In this document: piece after piece, positions 41,177 through 52,620 of the stretch
How positions within the stretch are numbered: the stretch's first letter is position 1
Layout of the letters: each line of letters starts with the position of its first letter
Source: Sanguinoderma infundibulare
Taxonomy: Eukaryota; Basidiomycota; Agaricomycetes; Polyporales; Polyporaceae
Length of the DNA stretch: 64,000 bases
NCBI GenBank assembly: GCA_032821775.1
Contig: JAVLRN010000008.1
Location: forward strand, 2,294,001-2,358,000
Direction: 5' to 3'
Notes under the pieces: model-generated
What the model saw: the letters and a program-made list of their open reading frames with translations, nothing else
Told to the model about the DNA's origin: nothing
Database searches by the model: none
Program-made: the position numbers and the translations under genes

Positions 41177-43499
41177 CAGTTCAGCGACTGTCAATCCGAT
41201 GAAGCGCATTCAGGACACCTACCAGGACAGCGTTGAGTGAGAAGGGGTTTGGCTGGGAGACCTAGCCTTCGAGGTACCTAATATGAGCCACCACACGCAC
41301 CCTTGATTTGAAGACACATAATCGCGCGGGCAGTGCGGTGGTTCCTGCAACCTGTCTATCTCTTGTCAGCTTCTGATTGGTCTCTGATTGGTACTAGGAC
41401 ACTTACATTCCGAACAGACATAAAGTTAGATGAAGTCATAGCATCTATCCACTTAGCGGCGTCCGGCGTCCGATTACACGCGCATGGGCCACAGCCATAC
41501 ATCATCACACTGTGTTGTCCATTACTGCGAAGGAGAAGGTCAAAACACCGCTATGCAGTGTTCTTTATTATAAAGACAGACTTCGAATTCCGCTGAGTGG
41601 AAGAGCGATGAACCAATCAGAAAGGGCGCAGACTGAGAATGAGAAAAATGGATACTCACCTGTACCCGTGTCCGCGCGGGGACGTTTGGAAGTCGAGACA
41701 TCTCTTGCTCGACCTAACTCGGACTGAATCATGGGCAACGGTCTCTCTCAGGTTCGGCCAGTCCGTGCACTATACTGTTTGAGAACGGTATCTATGCTGT
41801 CGTCTATCCAGAGGAGGCCTAGGGAGCGGGAGGAAAGCGGCGGGTCTGCCTCCGAGTCGGGCGGGCGTTACGGGGACCGGATGTCAAATGTGATGCCCGT
41901 CTTCTTGAACTTCTTCCCATCGCTCCTCGAGGAGACACAGTGCGTCAGCATCCCATATACATCACTTCATTAGGACAGGTCTACCAAAAGACGGACTTAG
42001 GAGCCCCGCGGATACCAAGCAGCCTCCCAGGGCTGTTCCGACAATGCGGGCAGTTCCCTCCTCGCATACTCCCCAAGCCTTTCATCATCGTAACAGAAAC
42101 CGAGCATAGCAGGGCTGGCTTTCGATTGGGCCTCTCTGCACGTCGCCTCTGGAAGGAGGACGAGGGCTGGCGGTGACAACCGCGAGGACGACCATGGTGC
42201 CGCGTGCGCAATGAGGCCGCCGCCTGTGACGCCCCAACGTACAGACAAGCGCGCATGCGTTGTTTTCAGGCGCTCCGATTATCGATGGTCTCCTCCACCT
42301 CCTTCCTCGAACGGATTCAGTTGTCCCGCTTGTATTGTCTAGACCTTCCTTTCATCAGATCAGTGCCTCTTTCCAAAGTGGCCACTCTGGGAAAATTTGG
42401 TCTGCTGGCATCCAGACCCTTCGCCGTGGCGACGCGCAACTGACGTGGACTGCCCGCTCTCGCAAACACGCAGGCTGAGGCGTACTTAATCCAATCTGTA
42501 GTGGGCAGAGCTGAATATGATGTTGAACAGATGTACTTCGACTACAAATGACAACACTGACTGAAACTGAACAACTTTCGGCGCCAATCTGCCGCGTGGA
42601 TACTGAACCGTCAACGGGAGATGGTTAGTCACAGCTGCCACGTGTAGGCCCATACCACCCTGAACACCCTGCAGACCGAAAGCTTTCTCCAGAGGCAGAA
42701 TAGCCACCATTTCCTGAGGTAGGAGAACGCAAGCAGCTGGAGAACGTCAATTTTTGAAGCCCCGCCGGCGGCATCTCGAGGGCGGTGCTGCCACCCGCAA
42801 GATGACAAGACAACAAGATCATGAGTACACGTCCCTTGTATATGCAGTAGTTCTTCCGTTGTAGCTCAACGATTTCTGGGTCACAGGGATGTCTCAGTTC
42901 GGCTATTTCGCACCCATGCGTCTATTAGGACGATCATTTTTACGGCGAGTAGTATCGTTCCAGCATCAGATACGATGCCCCCAGCTCGAATTATCGGCCA
43001 CGGTTGTCTTGGATAAAGTAGCATAAGCGTAGCCGTGGACGAGCATGCAAAAGGACCCAGAGAGTGCCTGTGAGTGTTGGGGTATTCGGTCGCCTGTGCG
43101 ACTGGGCCACACTGACAATAGAATCGATAGGCCACTCCAGTGGCCCGCACGTTAGCGCACTAGTGTGCATCAGCAAGAGTGGCCCACTCCCACTCCTTGA
43201 ACGTATAAAAGAACAGGCCCAACTCGCGTCGTGTCTCCAACAGCCCCGGACCCGACTCTCGACCGAATACGCCTATTGAAGCTCCGCGCGCCACTCTCCG
43301 CCTAACGCGTTGACCCCGCTTTCCCTGGCCCCTGCAACATTCCCGCTATTGTCCGCTGAATCAACCGTTTTCCCCGACACACCACGGCGCCTAGATCGTT
43401 AACGCTCTTGTCTCCCTTCCACTACCATCTCGCCTCGCGCCCTTCATCGCGCCTGCTTTCCCGCTCCCCGCACATACACATCCCTCCCATACACTCAAC
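41177..43499. other. Long intergenic stretch; promoter of the 43.5-kb gene at its end
   Basis: No gene is supported in 2.3 kb; open frames are short and lack motifs. A TATA-like element TATAAAAG is at 43204-43211, about 290 bp before the start codon at 43500, followed by a pyrimidine-rich leader (about 43270-43480) typical of fungal promoters. Confidence 0.55.
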
Positions 43500-46477
43500 A
43501 TGCCGGTCATGACCAGGACAAGGACCAGACGTTCCACTCGCATCGCAGATGGTGAGTACCCCGTCGTTTGAGCCGAACGCGTCGGGCATCCCATAACCAT
43601 CGTCGTCGGACCACCCAGCCACCGCCGCCAATGCCCCCGCTCCTGCTCCAGCTCCCGTCCCCGCCGCCACCAACGACACCCAAGCAGCTCAAGGGGACCC
43701 TTCGTCACCCCGTCGGACGCGTTCTGGGAAAGTTCTGGGACAGGTTGCCGCTGTAGCCACGAAGCTCACTAGAGGTCGCCGAGGACGCAAGGCCACCGCC
43801 GCCCAGGAAGTGACAGGAACGGCTGAGGACAATAATGGGTAAGTAAAACATTGCTTCTACTTCTGGGATTCCTCTCAACGCCGCGTTCTTCATCTTCAGC
43901 GTCGTCCCAACCACAGACGCCGCTCCCGCTCCCCAACCACTACCAGCGCCCGCCACACGCAAACGAGGGGCAAAGGCCCCAAAGAAACAAGCAAACAAGG
44001 CAGAGACGGTAGCTGAAGTAGTGTGAGTGTTGATATACTCGTGTTCTCGTGTTTACGTCGTGTTCATGGTCTGGTTGGGCAGTCCTGCCGGGTCCTCAAC
44101 CGTCGCACCTGCTCCAGCGCCCGCCCCGAGGAAGCGTGCGGCAACCACAAAGCGAACGAAGTCTACCAGGGCTAAATCAAACAAGGGCAAGTCTAAGGCA
44201 ATCGAACCGGTGGTTGACGACGTCCCCGCCCCGACCTCACCCCAACCACTGAAGGCAGAGGAGGATATCGACCGCGTCTCCGAAGGCTTGCGCGAGGTGA
44301 ACTCCACTGTCCTTGGGGACGACAAGATCGTGAAGGCCGCATCACTCGAGTACGAGAGCCTCGCCTTCTGCGACACCAAGCTCCCTCTCTGGAAAGTGCC
44401 CCGCTATGCACTCGGCCTCCTCCACCACACGCGCGTGCGGAAGCAGACACCTATTCCCGGCCTCGAGGATGATGGATATGAAACGGAGGTGGTTGAACAG
44501 CCCGATGTCCCGGAGACTGACTACGACGCGGCCGTGCGGAATCGGCTCAATTTCAACCCATTCGTGCTTCCCTCCGTCCTTAGTGCCCGGCGCAAGAAGA
44601 ACCGTGCTCCCGTCGCCTCCACGTCGAGGAGTGCCTTGTCTGCCCGTTCGAAGAAGGAGCGGCGACAACCCCAACTCCAATCCCAATCCCAACCTCCAGC
44701 GGCGTCAACCTCTACGGCTGAACGCGAGCCAGTCCCTCCCCTGCGTTCCGACGAGGTCAACGGGGACCGCCCCGAAGATAACCAGACCGGAACTCAGCAA
44801 CCCCAACAACAGCCAGCTGCGTCAACGTCGTCCGCCAGCCAGGCCGCTCCCGCTTCCCGCAAGCACGTACCTCTCCGGCGACACGGCGCGTTCAACTGGG
44901 GTTCCCCCAATGGTTCTCGCCGCACGCACATACCTCTCCAGAAGCACGCCGCCGTCAACCTAGGGCTGCCTGAAAACTGGAGAGAGGTAGGCCAGCCCTC
45001 GCGAGACAGGGCGCGGGCCGTGGTCGCGGCTCTGCAACGGGCTCGCAACGAGGCCCCTCTAGTCGTGAGCGGCGACGCTGCCGCGGCATCAGCGAGCACG
45101 GCTGCTCCCGCGGCGGGTCCCAGCGCGAGCACGGCCGCTCCCGCCGCGGGTTCCAGCGTGAGCACGGCCGCTCCCGTCGCGGGTCCCAGCGCGAGCACGG
45201 CCGCTCCGGCTGCGGCTCCTAGCGCAAGCACCGCGCCCGTCGCGGCCGGGGCGAAGGTCTCGCCGACGTCTTCAACCGATTCCGCGGACCTGGAAGAGGT
45301 TGAGGCCTCCATCCGCATCGATGATAACGAAGAAGAGGATCCCGCCGGACCAACCCTCGAACTCCCCGGTCCTGTTCAGCGCGAGCCCGACCTTCCCTCG
45401 GGTGAGGAGCAAGCAGATGCGGCCGCCGCGCCATCCTCCCGTGCCACATCTTCCCTCACACGACAGCATGCGGCCATCTTCGACTCGCAGGGACACGTGG
45501 TCCCCGCATATAACGAGGTCAACGCGGAGGTCATCGAGGCGGTCATGGAGCGCACTGCAGACGATCTCGAGGCCGCACGCGCCCTGCGCGCTGTCAAAGC
45601 CGAGCGGGATGGGCAGGACCCCCAGGACTTGCGCATCGTCCCTCTTACGCGCTACCGATCGCGCTCCGACGAGGATGAGATCGTCGAGAAGATCGTCTCA
45701 AGCGTCCTGCTCGCGGTCGAGGAGGAGGAACGCGCCGCGCGCAAGCGGACGTCGGACGTCGATGTCTCAGTCGCGGGACACGAGCCCGCTCCCGTTGCGT
45801 CGACGTCCCAGCCCCAAACTGAGACGACACTCCCCGGCAAGCCCAAGTCAGCGGGGATGAACATCTTCGCGGCGCGGGCCCCGGCCTCCAGCGAGAAAGG
45901 GAAGGGCAAGGGAAAGGGAAAAGGCAAGGGCAAGAAGCCGAAGGGCAGGAAAAACGGTCGCAAGTCGATCGACCATGTCGTCCCCGAATCCGCGCCGCCC
46001 TCGCCCTCGCCCTCCCCAGACAAGGGCAAGAAGCGCGCGCGCGAGCCCGAACCCGAGGGGCCTAGGCTCTGGGGATACACGGCGTCGACGGGGCCGATGA
46101 ACTCCCGCGTGTCGGTCGTACCCCTCGTCCCTCCCCCGCCAAAGCGCCGGAGGATGTCCCAGGAGGAAGATGGCGATGCAGGTGTCCCGCCGAATCCCGC
46201 GCCTGAGCCTGCACTTGCGCCTGAACCTCCATCCTCACCTGCGCCTGTCTTCCTCCATGCGTCTGCCCCTTCTCCCGCCCCCGCCCCCGCCCCCGCTCCC
46301 GTGCCCGATGTCCAGGACGCGCCTGCGCCATCCCTGGAGGCATCCACGCAGGAGACCCGGATCGTGCGCTTGAAGCGTTCTCGAGAGGAGTTCGAAGAGG
46401 GCTCCTCCCGCACGCGCGCGTCGGCAGACGAGCGACCTAAGAAGAAGACGCGCCGCAACGATCCCGACGTCGAGTAA
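43500..46477 (+). CDS. Low-complexity, basic, probably nuclear protein of unknown function
   Basis: Exons: 43500-43551, 43619-43838, 43900-44022, 44083-46477; three GT-AG introns in phase, about 929 aa. The N-terminus is very basic (MPVMTRTRTRRSTRIAD, TRGRRGRKATA, RKRGAKAPKKQANK), suggesting chromatin or nuclear localisation. A more ordered stretch (LEYESLAFCDTKLPLWKVPR, YALGLLHHTRVRKQTPIPG) follows. About residues 480-540 are five copies of an 11-residue unit like AGPSASTAAPA. Later there are charged patches, a Gly/Lys run (GKGKGKGKGKGKKPKGRKNG) and an alternating Pro/Ala tail ending KKKTRRNDPDVE. No enzyme or DNA-binding fold is recognised. It could be an orphan gene of the lineage. Confidence 0.7.
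45099..45250 (+). repeat. 33-bp coding minisatellite
   Basis: About five head-to-tail units, each coding an 11-residue block like AGPSASTAAPA, inside the gene at 43500-46477. Such in-frame repeats vary in number between strains. Confidence 0.8.
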
Positions 46478-47129
46478 AGTTTGTTTATATTCATGGGGAC
46501 CTGTGTAGTTTAGTGTACATCTAGATCCACGCTGACGTTCAGTGTGTCGGACTCGTGTCGTGTTTGTAACTTGTTACGTGTACAGTGTTGTAAAGCTTTC
46601 GCCACGGATAGTCTTCGTTCGGATGTTTGTATGTCGACTGGGGCTTTGTATACCTGATTGCCCCTCGCGCGTTTCGAATTGATTTTAGGGCTGTTTTTCG
46701 GTTAATGGTGTTGCCTCGTGTGAACTACGTGGTCAGCTTGCCCCGTGGATATTTCACAGACAACGGTCAAGGATACCGGCGGCGCGGTAAACTATGCGGG
46801 TCGACCGTTATGTATATCTATGTATGCGAGCAGTTCTGCAACTTCGACAGTCTGGCAGTAGAACACTCGTACCGCTTAGAGTTAAAATAGAGCAACCGAT
46901 GGAGTTGCATCTGTACTTGATCTGGACAGATACGTACTTGAGGGAACACGGGTACAAGGAACGGCAAAAAAGACACAGGCAGACGTCCTTGATGGTTTGA
47001 CTCGCACCTAGTCCGAGACGTGATGGTGACTATTCGCAGAGGTCTTCAGATACAACAAGCAGACCGAGCGCACCAACTAAGCCCCATCATGCGGCATCCT
47101 TTGTTAGTCCTGCTTTTCTCTGCCACAGA
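46478..47129. other. Intergenic stretch
   Basis: 3' flank of the low-complexity gene and of the convergent disrupted gene. No supported feature; the open frame 46627-46890 has no coding signature. Confidence 0.5.
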
Positions 47130-47665
47130 TCACTCTGCGACTTCCGCCTCGGCATGCTGTGCTTCCTTCTCGGTCTTGAACTTGTGATACTCGATCTTCC
47201 AGTTCAAGATCGCAGTGGCGAGCTAATCAGAGGACATCAGTGTCCGATAAGCACCAGAACGCGGTATAGATCCTTACCACATGCCCCCTCTTCGTTTGCG
47301 CGACGCGAGTCTTGACGAACGCGACGCTCAAAGGCCCCAAGCGCGCCAAGTCGAACACTTGCGCGACATGAGGAGCATAGTAACATTGAGTAGTGTCGTA
47401 AAACCAGACATCCTCCAGATGCTTGGCATTTTCGACGATGGGACGATGAGACCTGATTAATGGAGGACCGTCACGAGGTGACTGGGTTCAAAGCGATATA
47501 GATGGGCACGAATACTCACGGTTACGCACGATGAAAAGCTTGGTATGCCAATATGGGGGCCTCCGGTTGGGGGCGGGGAAGACAAAAGGTGCTCACACAA
47601 AGATGGTGGGAGGAAGGAAGGGGATGGGCGACGGGTGCTCTGAATACAGGTATATGTAGGCAGAG
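47130..47665 (-). pseudogene. 3' part of a host gene interrupted by the chromovirus
   Basis: Two 3' exons are clear: 47278-47452 and 47130-47222, joined by a GTAAGG...TTAG intron. They code SHRPIVENAKHLEDVWFYD, TTQCYYAPHVAQVFDLARLG, PLSVAFVKTRVAQTKRGHV and LATAILNWKIEYHKFKTEKE, ending EVAE. An upstream exon piece (about 47590-47665) reads AYIYLYSEHPSPIPFLPP. On the far side of the element, 53317-53345 continues it upstream as FAAGVNFS after a CGTTAG acceptor. I do not recognise the family; it looks like a small soluble or mitochondrial protein. The exon between 47452 and 47590 is uncertain. Confidence 0.6.
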
Positions 47666-47882
47666 TGGAAGGAGACGCAGTCTCCAACACTCGGAACACA
47701 AGAACAGGAACAGGATCTGATATCGTGTGAGTAAAGACTGGATACATGTGTGCATGATACGTACCTGATATCGTGTGAGTAAAGACTGGAGAGCACGATA
47801 TCAGGTGGTCTGGATAATATATAGTATGTGTATGTAATCAGAAGCATCCCGAGTAAGGCAGGAGGAGACCGTATGCCTTACA
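47666..47882 (-). repeat. 3' LTR of the chromovirus
   Basis: 217 bp, TG...CA ends, identical to the other LTR. It contains two direct copies of TGATATCGTGTGAGTAAAGA and an inverted pair CCTGATATCGTG / CACGATATCAGG that can form a 12-bp stem. Confidence 0.95.
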
Positions 47883-47910
47883 CTCCTCCACCCTCTGAAA
47901 AAAGCGTAAT

Positions 47911-50900
47911 CTACTGGGGAGGGAAATGTTGTATCAAGTCCGGGTTGCGCTGTATGTAATCGTCCAATGCTGCGAGGTCTTTGCATTCCGAGCCAGGGAG
48001 CCATGAGTCGTGGGAGTCCGGAAAACCTTTCCAATGTACGAGGAAACTAAAGCCACGACCGCGTCGGCGATGGTCGAGTATGCTCTCGACCTCTTGTTCT
48101 TCAACGCCGTTGTCGGTGAGAATGGGAGGAGGGGGATTGAATGCACGAGAAGGGAATAAGGAGTTGTTGTTTGCTGTGTATGGTTTTAATAAGGAAGCGT
48201 GAAAGGTAGGGAAAATGTTCATAGAAGACGGAAGTTGTAAAGTGTAAGCAGACCAGTCCGGGAACGCATGTAATATTTTATAAGGGCCATCGTAACGTAC
48301 TATGAATTTTGCGACCCGGTTATCACCGCGCTGCATGTACGCCTGCCGGCGATGAAGAGTAGAGAGTAGCACCTCGTCGCCGACCTTGTAACCGGGATCC
48401 GCAACTTGTCCACGATTCGCAGCGACCATCTGGGCAAGCTTCGCGGCGTGTAGCAGATCTTGTGCTTCCATGACATCCGTTTGTATGCTGTCGATCAGGG
48501 CTCTGGTGCGGGTAGCTTCGGCGGGTGTGGATTGAGCGGTTTGCTGAACATCGGCATCGAAGATGGGGGGAAGGACGCGTGGTTGACGGCCGATATGCAG
48601 CTGGAAGCGGGAAAACCCAGTGGAGTCGTTGACGGCGGACATGATTGCAAAGCGAACACGGGGCAGAGCGCGCGCCCAGCCGCGTTGATCGCGTTGAACG
48701 TGGTACCGGATAGCCTGAATGACCGTCTTGTTCGTCCGCTCGGACGCGCCGTCGGTTTGAGGATGATACGACGTCGACATCTTGAGTTTGACCCCCGATA
48801 GGATGTGGAGGGCGCGCCAGAAGGCAGAGACAAAGAGTTTGTCGCGATCGGAAACGATATCGGCGGGCAAGCCGTTTTCGCAATACCAGTGGTCAAAAAA
48901 CTGGACGGTGAATTGTTCAGCAGAGATGTCGGTACATGTGGGGATAAGGCGTAAGTCCGCGCCGAGACGGTCGGTGACTGTAGCGATACAGTTGAAGCCA
49001 TCGTCTTCGGGCAGAGGGCCGATGAAGTCGATTGCAATGGAATTGCCGCGTGCGTCGGGGATAGGCAAGGGATGCATGGGTCCTGCAGGTTTCGACGTGG
49101 TACTCTTGTTTCGTTGGCAGCCTTCGCACGCCGGGATGTACATCTTCGCTAGCTCTTTCCGCATTTTTGGCCAGTAGTACGCGTCCCGAAGGTAGGCATA
49201 TGACTTGTCAAATCCGAAGTGTCCCATAGCATTGTGCGCGCACCTAAAGAGGCCTTCCCGAACATGAGGGACGCGCGGGATCGCGAGACGGTCGCCGACA
49301 AAGAGGAGACCATTCCGTTCGGAGATACCGAGGGAGCCGACGTTGTCGCGTAGCCGTAGACACCACTTGTCCTTGTTATACCCGTTTCGGATCGCGTTCA
49401 GCCAGGCAGGGTCAGTGGCAACACGTAGAGTGGCAGGGACAGCAGGAATGGGGCAGAGGGTAGGATAGTCGCGCATTGCACGAGAAGCGGCACGTAACAA
49501 ACGTATAGTCGCCGTGGGCACGACCAGGCGGTCGTCAGGCGTACGAGATAGAGCGTCGGCTGCAGCATTTTGGTCTCCGGGAACGTACTTGATCTTGAAG
49601 TCGTATTGCGCCAAGAATTCCTGCCACCGCTGCTGCCGCCGTGAGAGGTTCTTCTGCCGCTCGAAGTTTTCGAGCGTGCGATGGTCAGTGTACACCGTGA
49701 ATGGAACGCCGATCAAGTCGACGCGCCATTTATCGAGAGCACGGATGATGGCTAAGAGCTCCTTCTCATGAACGGGGTAGTTCAGTTCCGCTCCCTTGAG
49801 GGGAGCAGAGTCGAACGCCACAGGACGCGCTGTCTCCATGGTGGGGCCGAAGGAAAGGACAGCACCAGTTCGAAAGTCGCTGGCATCACAAGAGACGAAT
49901 ATCGCGTTATCGCCCAGGGAGTCATGGTCGATAACTGTGAGGCATTCGGGACTGCAGACGAGCTTCTTGATGCTATCGAACGCGGCCTGATGATCGATGG
50001 TCCATCCAGGCCAAGCGCGGTCAGCGTCCTTGGTGGTGAGGAGGTTGAGTACGCGAGTGTGATCGGCGAGATTGGATAAAAAAGACGCTACGTATCGAAC
50101 GAGGCCTAGAAAGGCACGAACTTCGGTGGCGCTCCGTGGAATGGGCCAGTTCACGATTTTCTCGACCTTTTTGCCATTGGGTTCGATGCCGCGCTGGGAT
50201 ATGTGATGGCCAAGGAAGTCGAGCTCGAGTAAGAAGAGGGCGGTCTTCTTGGGTGATACGAAGAGGTTGGCCTCTCGTAAGGCGGTGAGGATCAACTCAA
50301 CATGACGGCGGTGTTCGGCGAGATTCTGTGACCATATAATAATGTCATCAAGGTATACATGGCAGAATTTACCAATGTACGGCCGCAGAGCGGCGTTCAT
50401 GCGCCGTTGATGCGTCGAGGGAGCGTTTCGACAACCTTGAGGCATTACCGTCCATTCGTATAACCCGAAGGGAGTCGTGACGGCCGTGTACTTGATATCG
50501 TCTGGATGTACGCGTGTTTGAAAGTAGGAATCCGTCATGTCGAGCTTGCCCCAGATCTTGCCCTTGCCACAATCAGCGAGGATATCGCTGATTTTCGGAA
50601 GCGGATGCATATCCGGCACCGTGTTCGCATTGAGGACGCGATAATCGTTGACCCACCTCGGACGTGCGTTTGGATCCGTTTTCGGAACGAGGAAGGCAGG
50701 GGACGCGTATGGACTGTCTGAAGGTCGTATTCGCCCGGCTGCGAGATGCTCGTCGAGGAGGGTCTTCCAGACCTCACGGTACTTTTTCGGGCAGTCATAT
50801 TGCCTGCGGGATATGATCATGTTAGCGTCCTTGAGGACGAAGCGATGGTAAACGTCTGTGGGCAGGGTCTCGAGGGGCGGCAAGCCAGATGGAAAGCGGT

Positions 50901-52620
50901 CTGCATACTTTGCCTTCATCGCTGCGTTTTCGAGTTCAAGGGCCTCCACAGTCGCCAAGAACTCTACTCGCGCACGAACGGCGTTCGCAGCATGCGCGAA
51001 TCCATCTACAACTGACGCGTCCGCAGTTATGCGTCTGTCAGCTGTACGCTGCTCAAGCTCCCGCAAGACACAGCACTCCGCGGCACGTCTCTCCACGTAC
51101 GCGGCCGTGCGAGCCTCGAGCGCGAGCTGGCGGCGGGCAGAGGGGGAAGGTAAGGGGGAAAGTGGCTTGGGAGGCGGCGTGAGGAGGTCACGACCTGTCT
51201 TCTTGTCATACAGGCGACGAGATGAATGATCTTCAACGATATGATTCGATTCGAGCCAGGTTTTGCCTAGGATTACAGGTGCGCATAGGTCGTCGACGAC
51301 CAATGCGCGGGAGACAAGAGACGACCATGATAGGTCTGGTAACGTAGCCGCGAACTTGACACACTCATCGGACTCCACACAAACACCACCATCCTTTCCC
51401 CACGCGTCTCCCATACGATGCTTTTTGGGTAGTTTGCGGAAGGCTTTGCCCATTTTGAGGGCGACGTCGCGCCTAATCAGCACTGGGCCAGCACCTCCGT
51501 CTATCAGCATGTCGTATACCGGAGAATCAGGATAAGGGGAGAGACGCGCGCGGAGGAAGGTCTGTTCGGCGAAGAGCGGAGGGACGTACGAGCTTTCAGA
51601 GTCGGTTCCCGTGCCTAGGATACCCGTGGTGTAGGCGGGCGGCGAGACGACGCGGCCGACGGCCGCGGCGACATGAACGACGTCCTCGGTGTCGGAATCG
51701 TCGGCGTGGTCCGTGACCGCCGCGACACGAGCGTTCTGGCGTGCGTTTTCATTCGGGCGTGCGTTGTCCTTGCGCGGGGCAAGCTTCGGGTACGTGGTGG
51801 TGAGGGGAACATAGTTCGTGCCGTCAGGGAAGCCGTTGGGACAGTTACGGGAGGTGTGAGTACGTTTGTCGAAGACGTTGAGCTCGCGGCACTTGAAGCA
51901 GCCGTTGTTATTCTCGAGGATGTAACGTTCATCGAGAGTGAGGGCAGGTGGGGCGGGTTTGGCAGGAGGATAGACGCGGCTTCCCATGGATCTAGGCTGG
52001 TTGCGACGGCCGTTGTTGTTGCCGAGAAGGGTGCGCACCTGAGTTTTGACAGCCGTCGAGCTTTGTACAGCCTGCGTGAGGCGGCGCTCGTCAATCTTCG
52101 CAACCGCAGACTTCCACCTGATAAAGTCGGGTTCGTCGCGGACGGCGTCAGTTTCGATGAGGGTGCTCAGCGTTTCGCAGCAGTTGGAAGTGAGGAGGAG
52201 GCGTAATCCATCGTCATCGAAGAACTCCCTGGTAGGGAGAAGGAGAGCATTGAGGCGGTCAATTTCGAGAGCGAAATCGAAGAATGATTGTTCCTCGCGT
52301 TGTATCTTCCTCATGATCTGCTTCTTGATGTGTCCGGCCCAACCGGTGGGGAGGAAATGCTCGCGGAGCTCGGCCGCGAACTGCTCGAATGGCATGCCGT
52401 CGAACCGGAGGCTAGCGCAGTCGTACCAGGTGCGAATGACGGAGTTTTCGAACCCCATGGAGGCCTTGAATGTCTGCTCGTCCGCGGGAATCGCGCGATC
52501 GCGGAAAAACTTGTTGCATCCCGATTCCCAAGCGTTGATGACACCCGGCGTGAGCGCGCCCTCGCTAATGATGGGGGCGGCCTTCGAACGCATGGTAAGC
52601 GTGGCTTCTGTGGAGGACAT
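47911..52620 (-). CDS. Chromovirus gag-pol polyprotein
   Basis: 1,569 codons from the first in-frame ATG at 52620 (MSSTEATLTM); the frame is open a further 150 codons upstream without ATG, to 53070. Order with approximate residues from that Met: capsid (WESGCNKFFRDRAIPADEQT, about 30), zinc knuckle CFKCRELNVFDKRTHTSRNC (C-x2-C-x10-H-x4-C, unusually long), protease MLIDGGAGPVLI (about 371) with PVILGKTWLES, RT with YLDDIIIWSQ (about 756), RNase H VSCDASDFRTGAVL, integrase zinc finger HNAMGHFG...CEGCQ (from about 1128), catalytic IDFIGPL, IVSDRDKLF and GASERTNKT (about 1197, 1257, 1292), and a chromodomain EEQEVESILDHRRRGRGFSF...VHWKGFPDSHDSWLP (about 1510-1553). All catalytic residues look intact. 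Confidence 0.96.
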   Translation of the reverse strand: MSSTEATLTMRSKAAPIISEGALTPGVINAWESGCNKFFRDRAIPADEQTFKASMGFENSVIRTWYDCASLRFDGMPFEQFAAELREHFLPTGWAGHIKKQIMRKIQREEQSFFDFALEIDRLNALLLPTREFFDDDGLRLLLTSNCCETLSTLIETDAVRDEPDFIRWKSAVAKIDERRLTQAVQSSTAVKTQVRTLLGNNNGRRNQPRSMGSRVYPPAKPAPPALTLDERYILENNNGCFKCRELNVFDKRTHTSRNCPNGFPDGTNYVPLTTTYPKLAPRKDNARPNENARQNARVAAVTDHADDSDTEDVVHVAAAVGRVVSPPAYTTGILGTGTDSESSYVPPLFAEQTFLRARLSPYPDSPVYDMLIDGGAGPVLIRRDVALKMGKAFRKLPKKHRMGDAWGKDGGVCVESDECVKFAATLPDLSWSSLVSRALVVDDLCAPVILGKTWLESNHIVEDHSSRRLYDKKTGRDLLTPPPKPLSPLPSPSARRQLALEARTAAYVERRAAECCVLRELEQRTADRRITADASVVDGFAHAANAVRARVEFLATVEALELENAAMKAKYADRFPSGLPPLETLPTDVYHRFVLKDANMIISRRQYDCPKKYREVWKTLLDEHLAAGRIRPSDSPYASPAFLVPKTDPNARPRWVNDYRVLNANTVPDMHPLPKISDILADCGKGKIWGKLDMTDSYFQTRVHPDDIKYTAVTTPFGLYEWTVMPQGCRNAPSTHQRRMNAALRPYIGKFCHVYLDDIIIWSQNLAEHRRHVELILTALREANLFVSPKKTALFLLELDFLGHHISQRGIEPNGKKVEKIVNWPIPRSATEVRAFLGLVRYVASFLSNLADHTRVLNLLTTKDADRAWPGWTIDHQAAFDSIKKLVCSPECLTVIDHDSLGDNAIFVSCDASDFRTGAVLSFGPTMETARPVAFDSAPLKGAELNYPVHEKELLAIIRALDKWRVDLIGVPFTVYTDHRTLENFERQKNLSRRQQRWQEFLAQYDFKIKYVPGDQNAAADALSRTPDDRLVVPTATIRLLRAASRAMRDYPTLCPIPAVPATLRVATDPAWLNAIRNGYNKDKWCLRLRDNVGSLGISERNGLLFVGDRLAIPRVPHVREGLFRCAHNAMGHFGFDKSYAYLRDAYYWPKMRKELAKMYIPACEGCQRNKSTTSKPAGPMHPLPIPDARGNSIAIDFIGPLPEDDGFNCIATVTDRLGADLRLIPTCTDISAEQFTVQFFDHWYCENGLPADIVSDRDKLFVSAFWRALHILSGVKLKMSTSYHPQTDGASERTNKTVIQAIRYHVQRDQRGWARALPRVRFAIMSAVNDSTGFSRFQLHIGRQPRVLPPIFDADVQQTAQSTPAEATRTRALIDSIQTDVMEAQDLLHAAKLAQMVAANRGQVADPGYKVGDEVLLSTLHRRQAYMQRGDNRVAKFIVRYDGPYKILHAFPDWSAYTLQLPSSMNIFPTFHASLLKPYTANNNSLFPSRAFNPPPPILTDNGVEEQEVESILDHRRRGRGFSFLVHWKGFPDSHDSWLPGSECKDLAALDDYIQRNPDLIQHFPPQ

